DNA from: Mixophyes australis
Taxonomy: Eukaryota; Chordata; Amphibia; Anura; Limnodynastidae
NCBI GenBank assembly: GCA_036250195.1
Contig: JAVHZZ010000004.1
Span: 158,873,227-158,937,226 of the forward strand
Reading direction: 5' to 3'
Length of the DNA stretch: 64,000 nucleotides
Shown piece after piece: positions 56,580 to 64,000 of the stretch (the stretch's first letter is position 1; every line of letters begins with the position of its first letter). The notes under the pieces are model-generated. The model was not told the DNA's origin. It did no database searches and worked only from the letters and a program-made list of their open reading frames with translations. Made by a program: the position numbers and the translations under genes.

Positions 56580-58115
56580 TCACCCAATCACCGTTTCAAG
56601 TTCAGGATTATACAATACTTCTTCACAGACCATGATCTCGGTATCTGGTACCACCCTTTCAGTCTCTTTCTCAGTGTTACTCCTATGAAACCATTTTCCG
56701 CACTTCAACACAGTGGGAACACATTTGACAACTAAACCAATTGCTAAGATGACACCCAGTATAAGGAGAAGGAGCTTACCTACACTAGCAATCATTTCCT
56801 GTACCCACTCCCCCAGACCGGAGAACCAATTCACAGGGTTCAACCACGAGAACCAACCCGCCACCTTTTCCCCGACCTCATATAACGAAGAATTATGGCT
56901 CTTTCGAAATTCCCATTTCAGCTGCAAAATTCCATCCATCTTCCGGTCTATAACCTCTTTAGGGCCATCCGTATTATTAGTAATGTACGTGCAACATTTG
57001 ACACCGAACTGGGTGGCCAGTGTCACACAGTACCCACCAGTAGTAGAGGTGAGATAATTTAGTACCAGTCTATGTTGCACCAACTCCTTCTTGTACGCTT
57101 GTAGCTCCCTTCCAGTATACCTGAAAGTGTCATCATACATCTCGGTGATATTATCTTTTAATTTAGCTAGATCTTGGATATATTTAAAGTTTAATGTTCC
57201 CCGAGCGGTCCTGGTGAGTTCTAGAGCAACCATAACTTGAAAACCAGTAGTTTCACTAATCAATTTTGTAGCTATGGGTTCCTCACCAGGAATCATATTT
57301 CTCTTGCCACGGTGTTCATACTGTGTGTGTATGTATGGTGGTGATGTAGTCTTGTGAATACCAACCATTTCTTCATGAGTAATAGTCATGATTTCAGGAA
57401 CCAGTTTAGCTAAGAAACACAAGCCCTTGGAACTCGGAGTCACCCAGGAATAAGCTTTCCTTCCACAAACAAAATACACATCATCAGGGAGAACATAAGG
57501 AACAGTATGCCCATGAATTATATCACACAGAGTTTTGATAAAACTACCCATGCCTAGTGTCTCCATTTGTTCTAGACACGTGTCGGCATTAATGACATTT
57601 TTACATTTATCTGTAGGGACTTTTCCAATGGAGACCTTCTTATGTTTGGTTATACGCCCTAATTTGTGACTTCCATCAACATTGCTGCTTATTAGTGACC
57701 TTGTGAGTCTCATTCTAAAATGAGTGTGGCGAGCCATTGTCTGATCTGATAGTTCAGCCTCCCAATTCTCCAGGCGCTTTGCATGAGATATATTTAAGCA
57801 CAGCAAAGATCTGCCTATGGAGTATTGTCGAAGCGTCAGACTAGGGGACCTAGTGTTATTGTACCTCCCGTCTATGGGCCTCCCACCCCTCAATTCGAGT
57901 ACTTCAGATATGTTTAGAGGGAATGACACTAGTCCTATATTATGCTGCCCTTGTGGCACGTGAGAGCACACCCAACACTCGGTTTGGTTTAGTACCTTAC
58001 CCACCAGGTAGTGATGCCCGCCTATATTCAGAGTACTGGGGGACTGGCATCGTTGGATGCATCTCTCGTCAACTAGGGAGTCGCAAAACTTGCAGATACA
58101 ATACTCATCAGACAA
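56580..58115 (-). pseudogene. env: Retroviral env: surface and transmembrane subunits (main frame)
   Basis: A 511-residue open frame covers most of the envelope protein. A CXXC motif (CWVC) lies at residues 47-50. A furin-type cleavage site RGKR at 269-272 separates surface and transmembrane parts. The transmembrane part has a heptad-like region (about 308-355), a cysteine group C363...C374 C375, and one membrane-spanning segment at about 447-467, with a 44-residue tail. Env proteins mediate attachment and fusion at the cell surface. The signal peptide lies in another frame just upstream (58396-58073), and a TAG near 58137 closes this frame on its 5' side, so a frameshift separates leader and body. 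The copy is therefore treated as inactive. Confidence 0.85.
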
Positions 58116-58396
58116 TAGCCCCTCACACTGCCTCCTGAGCTAGCAGACCTTTTCATAACCCCTGGACCAAGTTTGATAATGGGCTGCTCTGAGTATCCTA
58201 TTAACTTTTCTTCTGCCTCCCTTTCATCAGTATCACTTCCAGAACTCTCCTCTGTCCTCCATCCTCCTTCACAAAAATAGAATGTCCTAGAAAGAGTAAA
58301 AACAAGGAAAATCCTGGAACAAAAGAAAAACAAAAACCACCACTCCATCGCTGGAAAGATAGTTCTGAGGCAACGTCTCTGGTTCAGGTGTCTCAA
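58073..58396 (-). pseudogene. env leader/signal peptide, frameshifted from env body
   Basis: The 107-codon frame contains a strongly hydrophobic stretch (WWFLFFFCSRIFLVF) near its start, like a long retroviral signal peptide, followed by an acidic region. It begins 10 bp after the pol stop. It overlaps the 58115-56580 frame and reads out of frame with it (58396 and 58115 differ by 281), so one indel at about 58075-58135 probably broke a single original gene. Confidence 0.65.
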
Positions 58397-58405
58397 CTGC
58401 AGGCT

Positions 58406-61400
58406 TTAGGTCTCCCGGAACAGGCTCACAAGTGACAGCTCTATGTCGTCGGTCTTAGTTTTATCTTGCACTTTCTCCGGATTATAGACTTTCCTGCAGT
58501 GGGTGGAATGGACCCAAGTGTCTCTCTCTGCAACCTTCAGTGATGTAGTACTGGTCAGCAGCACTTGGTACGGGCCTTCCCAACGGTCTGTTAAACAACC
58601 TGAACGTAAGAAATTGCGGATCATAACATATTCTCCAGGTTCAACATCATGACAGTTCGTTTCTGGCATACCAGATGACAGCATTTTTAGTTTTTGTTGT
58701 TGTTGTTTTAGCTGTCTACTCATTCTTATAAGATATTGTACAGTCACTTCATTATTACACTTCAAGTCGTCTTGTGGACTCACGATCAAATCAGGTTGTC
58801 GTCCGAACAGTATCTCAAAGGGGGACAGATTATGAGGAGGTCTAGGAGTGGTTCGAATGCTATGGAGGACCAATGGCAAAGCCTCAGGCCATGCCAACCC
58901 AGTTTCAGCCATTATCTTACCCAGCTTGTTCTTTATAGTACCGTTTACTCTCTCCACCTTACCACTGGCTTGTGGTCGGTAAGGGGTGTGAAGTCTGCTA
59001 CTGATTCCCATGAGTTTACACATATGTTGGAAGATATCACCAGTAAAATGGGTACCCCTATCACTTTCAATGATTCTAGGGATACCGAACCTACACACAA
59101 AGTCTTGTACAATTTTCTTTGCAGTGAACACAGCAGTATTAGTGGCTGCCGGATATGCTTCTACCCAACCGGAAAACACATGAATACACACTAACACATA
59201 CTTTAGATTCCTGCACGGTGGTAATTGGATATAGTCAATTTGTATTACCTGAAAAGGTCCGTCTGTAGGAGGGATGTGGGATGGCTCAGTTGGAATAGTT
59301 TTCCCAACATTTTTCCTCAAACAAGTAAGACATGACATTGCTTTCTTACCAGCCTGAGAGGAAAATCCGGGAGCACACCAGTATACTCTCACCAGTTTGC
59401 ACATACCTTCTTTACCCAGGTGAGTCAGACCATGTGCTGCTTCAGCCAGGCTTGGATAGTATGTTCGGGGAGCTACAGGCTTACCTTGTCCATCCCTCCA
59501 GAGTCCTGAGGACTCTTGACCAAATCCCTTCGCCTTCCAGACCGCCTTTTCCTGCAGGGAACACAAATCTTGCATTTCAATTAATTTCTGCATGTCTAAT
59601 GTCTGAAAAACCATCATAGTCTCGGTCGATACAGTCATAGGTTGCCCTGCTGCCCATTTAGCAGCTTCATCTCTCCTGTTGTTGCCCAATGACACTGGGT
59701 CTTCTTCGAAGGTATGGGCTTTGCACTTTATGACGGCTACTGTTCTGGGTAACTGTATCGCTCTCAGAAGTCCTTTTATGTGTTGTGAGTGTGCCACTGG
59801 TGTACCTGCTGCTGTCGTGAAGTTTCTAAGACGCCAAAGGGCCCCAAAATCGTGCACTACCCCGAAGGCGTACCTAGAGTCAGTATATATATTGGCTGAT
59901 TTACCCTCTGCCAATTCACACGCTCTTCTTAGTGCTACTAGTTCCGCCACCTGGGCTGAGTGAGGTGGACCAAGGGGTTCAGCTTCTACCACATCCTGAT
60001 CGTCTACAACAGCGTAACCAGTACATAGCTCTCCTGTCTCTGTCTGTCTATGGCAACTTCCGTCTGTATAAAACGTAAAATCTACATTTTCTAAGGGGGT
60101 GTCACGTATGTCGGGCCTTGCAGTAAAGGTCTGATTCAGGTGTTCCATACAATCATGCGTGTCAGTATTCTTGCCTAACTCATCATCAACCAGGGTCTCC
60201 TCACCTCCCACCCTTTGTGTCTCTAGAGACACATACGGAAGGTATGTAGCTGGATTTAAGGTGCTACATCGTTTGATGGTGATGTTTGAGGGTGCCATCA
60301 GGGCTAGTTCCCACTTTGTGAATCTAGCTGAAGAAACATGTCTGGTTTGCGCTGAATTTAACAGAGCTGATACAGCATGGGGTGTATAGATAGTTGAATT
60401 ATGTCCTAATACTACGTCCTCGCTCTTACTCACCAGTCGAGCCGTTGCTGCTACACTTCTGAGACATGTTGGGAGTGATCTTGCCACATTGTCTAATTGT
60501 GCACTGTAGTATGCTACCGGTCTGCTAGCGTCACCATGTTTCTGTGTGAGGACACCTGCTGCACAGCCATCAGCTTCTGTACAAAATAGCTCAAAAGGCT
60601 TTTCATAATCAGGTATTCCCAATGCAGGTGCTTTAGTCAGACTATCTTTAAGATTAAAGAACGCTTGCTCTGACTCTTCTGTGTGTACAACACGTTCTGG
60701 TTTTGAGGAAGAGACTAGCTCCTGCAATGGTAATGCCAGAATAGAAAAACCTGGGATCCAGGATCTACAGTATCCACACATCCCCAAGAAAGTACGAATC
60801 TGCTTCTGGCTCTGCGGCAGAGTCATGTGTTGTATGGCCTCAATTCTGTCGGTTGTCAGGTGTCTTAGCCCCTTAGTGAGGCAGTGTCCTAAGTATTTGA
60901 CCTTAGTCTGACATGGCTGTAATTTATCCTTTGCCACCTTGTGCCCTGTTTGTGAAAGATGAAGCAACAACAATTTAGTATCATGTAAACATGACATAAA
61001 AGAATCAGAGCACAACAACAAATTGTCCACATATTGAATTAGAACAGACCCATTGTGGGGTTGAAAGGATTGCAAACAGTCATGTAAGGCTTGGGAGAAA
61101 ATACTGGGGCTGTCAATGAACCCCTGGGGTAGTCTGGTCCATGTGTATTGCACTCCTCTGTAGGAGAATGCAAAAAGGTATTGGCAGTCAGGGTGAAGAG
61201 GGACTGAGAAGAAAGCAGAACATAGATCAATGACAGTAAAATGACTGGCAGACGGTGGAATCTGCATGAGGATGACAGCTGGATTCGGCACTACGGGGAA
61301 TTGGCTCTCAACAACTTTGTTAATTCCCCTTAAGTCCTGGACTAATCTATAGCCCCTCCCCCCACTCTTCTTCACATGAAAAATGGGATTATTTGCTGTA

Positions 61401-62080
61401 CTGGCTGTACGAATTAAAATCCCTTGTTGTATCAGCCTCTCAATAACAGGATATACCCCTAGTTCCACCTCCGGTTTCAATGGATACTGTGGGATTTTTG
61501 GAGCTATCCTACCACTTTTTAGGTTGACCATGACAGGGGCTACGTTTGCCATCAGTCCAGTGCCCTGTCCATCTCTGGTCCATAGGGAACCTGGTATTTC
61601 CAGCAACATCCCCTTTACTTGAGATGGACTTTGTTCTATAACAGTAGAGTGTAACATTAACCTTTGAGGGGTGTCCAATATATTCTGTACCTCATGTGCA
61701 ACCTTTTCCGGTATATCTAAGAACACACCATCAGAAGTACAGTATATGACACATCCCATTTTACATAACAAGTCTCTCCCTAGCAAGTTAGTAGGAGCCG
61801 CTGCAGCTAAAAGAAACGAATGCTTAGTATGCAGAGGCCCGATAGTAACTTCAGCGGATTTAGCTAGAGGATAATGTAACACTTTACCCGTTACCCCCAT
61901 AGCTGGAATGGTTTTACTGGTCACCTGTAGATTGAAATGAGAGGTTATCACAGATCGGGCCGCCCCTGTATCTACAAGAAAGGTATGTTTCCTACCAGCT
62001 ATGTCAACTATCATTGTTGGTTCTTCACTCTGACTCTCAGTTAACCTCACTGGCTGTAGACTACAGGTATGACCTGACCC
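58406..62080 (-). pseudogene. pol: Retroviral pro-pol: protease, reverse transcriptase, RNase H, integrase
   Basis: The frame is open for 1224 codons counted from just after the gag UAG. Protease shows LVDTGAA (Asp near residue 37) and LLGRDLL. Reverse transcriptase has LPQGFIDSPSIF and the catalytic box at about 350-353, which reads YVDN; the second aspartate of the canonical YXDD box is replaced by asparagine, expected to abolish polymerisation. RNase H starts at FYTDGSC and includes YTDSRYA. Integrase has the HHCC region (THLGKEG, CLTC), DYIQ, SDRGTHF and the ASGKVERVNG catalytic glutamate. Thus the frame is long and open, but RT is catalytically damaged. Translation would depend on readthrough of the UAG. 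Confidence 0.92.
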
Positions 62081-62083
62081 CTA
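62081..62083 (-). promoter_or_regulatory. In-frame UAG between gag and pol (readthrough site)
   Basis: The gag stop TAG is followed in the same frame by GGGTCAGGTCATACC and the pol frame. Gag and pol in one frame separated by a single UAG is the gamma/epsilonretrovirus arrangement for suppression-dependent Gag-Pol synthesis. A downstream structure is expected from those viruses, but I did not fold it. Confidence 0.75.
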
Positions 62084-63694
62084 GCGCTGACTATTGATTT
62101 CCCGCGCAGCATTTGCTGCTGTAATATGCGCGGGTAGATGTGAGTCTTCTAGTCTATGTGAATCCCTCCTTGGAGGATATCTATGTGACCCTTCATTAGG
62201 ATTATACCTTTCCTTTGTACAATCTTTTCTCATATGTCCTTCTTCTTTGCAATTGTAACATCTGAACATTCTGCGTTTCCCGTTATGTGGGTTATATGCT
62301 GGTGGTCGTGTGCGCATTCCCCCTAATGCCTGTATACTCACCGTCATCAACTTGTCACTCTTTTCTTCCCTTTTTCTAAAGATATTTTTGTCATGTTCCA
62401 CAGCAACTTCTCTAAGAGAATCTACCGTGCTGCCTCTCCAACCAGGGGTTGAGGTTTGTACTCTTGTTTTTAGATTTTCCTTTAAACCATCCATCAGTAC
62501 TGTTACCGCTACTTCCCTATGATGTGGGTTCTCTCTTATATCTGATACCCCCGTAAACTATGTCATGGCAAGAGCTCTACCAAAATAATCCGCTGCAGTT
62601 TCACTGTCTTTTTGTTTTATAGTGAAAATCTTACTCCAATTTACCACTACTGGAAAATATATGGCCAAGTGTTTGACAATTCTTTATATGTTCTTTTGGT
62701 TAATCTCATCAGTCAAGGTGTCATCTTCCTCCAACAAACAATCTTCAATAAATTTTTGTATGTTTGTATTGGGAGGAAGACACACCCTCAACAATACACG
62801 CCAATCCTTATTGGTTGGTTCGTGGGCATTTCCTAAGTCTTTAACAAATTTCTGACATTTAGCTAACTCCTTTCTAGGATCTGGAAATTCAGTCATAATG
62901 GAACGTAATTCTGATCTAGTCCAGGGACAATGCATTGTAACATTTCTTAAAGGAACTACACCATCCTTATCCGGTTTCCCATTGGGAACTGATATTGTGC
63001 GGACTGGGAACGCACCCTCGGGTACACTGACTTCAGGGGACACTACAGGATTTGCTGGTTCTAGATTTAGAACGCTTTCACTCCTAGTGATCACGCTACT
63101 CTCACCTATCTCAGCCTTTTTCTCATACTTGCGCTGAGCCTCTAGTACACTAACAGCATGGGCAATGGCCGAAATCACAGTGGGTTCATCTTCATTTTCA
63201 GATACACTTGATTTAAACTGGCTTAAAACAGGATACAACTTAGCAATTTTTCTATTTTCAGTTTTAACAACGGCTGTACTTACCCCTCCCGCCACATAAG
63301 GTGGCGGGGACGCGCTTGCGCTGAGTACGCCACGCTTTTCAACGGTTACTTCCGCTGTTCGCGCACTTTTCGCCACGCCTACTTCCGCTTTGCATTCGCT
63401 GCTCTGCCACGTGTTACCTTCCATTTGCCACAATTTTAAACAATCATTATGTTTATTCCTCACTTTCGTTGAGGTAATCAACCATACTTTATCTTTTACA
63501 GTATTTAGTACCTCTGCATTAAAACGCCCTATTGTTGGGAAAGGCCTATCACAACCTTTGGTCATCTTGACCCACGTGTCGCAATACGCAGTTGCGTATG
63601 CACCATATTTCTTACACATGAGAAATCTCGCTGAACCAATAGGGCCTTCCTTAGGCAGTACCTTGGCCTTCTCTAGCGTTTGCTTAGCACCCAT
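62081..63694 (-). pseudogene. gag: Retroviral gag with two nonsense codons
   Basis: The likely start is the ATG at 63694, because it is followed by MGAKQT, a myristoylation-type N-terminus; the frame is open further upstream (to 63760) without typical matrix sequence. The frame runs through matrix and capsid-like sequence to a TAA at 62686-62684. It resumes in the same frame, meets a TAG at 62560-62558, and continues to nucleocapsid with one CCHC zinc knuckle (CYNCKEEGHMRKDC, 62260-62219). It ends at the UAG at 62083-62081. Gag builds the virion core. The two nonsense codons prevent full-length Gag and Gag-Pol from this copy. Confidence 0.88.
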
Positions 63695-64000
63695 AGTGAA
63701 CAATAGGGTCCCAGAAATATCACAATATTCTGCCACAAAATAGGGTTCCAGAAATAACACAATATTCAGCCACTAATTTTCAACACTACCGCTAGAGATA
63801 TTTTACCGGCCTGTGGACGTATTTGCTACAAGCCGCGTCCACTCGCTTCCTCTTGTATTAAACAAGGACCCCTAATACAAAAATATCAATGCGGACTAAA
63901 GGGTTATCAGCTTCCTGATCACCCCTGACTCTCCAACAAAAATCTGTTGAGTTTATTACAACTGGTAACATCCGGTAAAGTCAATTACCAGCCTTACCAA
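63695..64000 (-). other. Retroviral leader with a short tandem duplication
   Basis: Minus-strand untranslated leader upstream of gag. At about 63698-63770 a ~36-bp segment is duplicated (GAATATTGTG(T/A)TATTTCTGG, then (A/G)ACCCTATT). The primer binding site and 5' LTR must lie beyond 64000; none is visible here. Confidence 0.6.

Larger units (their letters stand above)
55712..64000 (-). mobile_element. Endogenous retrovirus (gamma/epsilon-like), 5' LTR outside window
   Basis: On the minus strand the order is leader (64000-63695), gag (63694-62081), pro-pol (62080-58406), env (about 58396-56580), polypurine tract and 3' LTR. gag and pol share one frame separated by a single UAG, there is one nucleocapsid zinc knuckle, and the surface protein has a CXXC motif; these are gamma/epsilonretrovirus traits. 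gag, pol and env each carry damage, so this is an inactivated provirus. Its closest relatives cannot be named from sequence reading alone. Confidence 0.92.

Overview
The window looks like transposon-dense, non-coding vertebrate DNA, most probably from a frog (anuran amphibian). I recognise no host exon, tRNA or rRNA. The frog inference rests on the repeat types. There is an L2-type LINE with the characteristic 'AGCAGGGCCCTC ... ATATAAATAAA' tail (about 24010-24156). There is a miniature element whose 'TTGCCTATAGC' core I associate with frog genomes (about 50422-50609). CR1, L1 and L2 LINEs, several hAT families, PIF/Harbinger and a gamma/epsilon-like endogenous retrovirus occur side by side. 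This is inference from memory of repeat families, not a database match.

Layout. 1-2459: 3' part of a Ty3/gypsy retrotransposon (integrase, polypurine tract, 1010-bp LTR). 2460-11640: mostly anonymous AT-rich DNA, with a ~157-bp satellite (5991-6510) and a ~930-bp spaced duplication around a degenerate repeat (9500-10540). 11640-15790: a CR1-type LINE with both ORFs open. 15790-24157: relics and small DNA transposons, two with exact 8-bp target-site duplications (16811-16976, 21002-21184), and a dead L2 LINE (22030-24156). 24784-32367: a hAT-type element filled by a purine-rich minisatellite; its right part and 526 bp of flanking DNA are present three times in tandem. 32370-34090: relics of a CR1-like and an L1-like LINE. 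34747-35613: solo LTR. 35902-36189: foldback hAT MITE. 39184-47604: an 8.4-kb hAT element bounded by 8-bp duplications, inserted into an L1 relic, carrying a BED/hAT transposase (one frameshift) and large tandem arrays on both sides. 48214-49110: a 0.9-kb non-autonomous element with similar ends. 52100-53620: a broken Harbinger transposase. 55596-55711: one end of another copy of the 8.4-kb hAT family, abutting the 3' LTR of an endogenous retrovirus that runs on the minus strand to the window edge (gag, pro-pol, env; all damaged).

The elements are independent parasites nested in one another rather than a pathway. The nesting gives relative ages: L1 relic, then the 8.4-kb hAT; hAT-family copy, then retrovirus; a hAT element with its minisatellite, then tandem triplication. 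The least ordinary structures are the array-bearing 8.4-kb hAT element and the hAT/minisatellite triplication.
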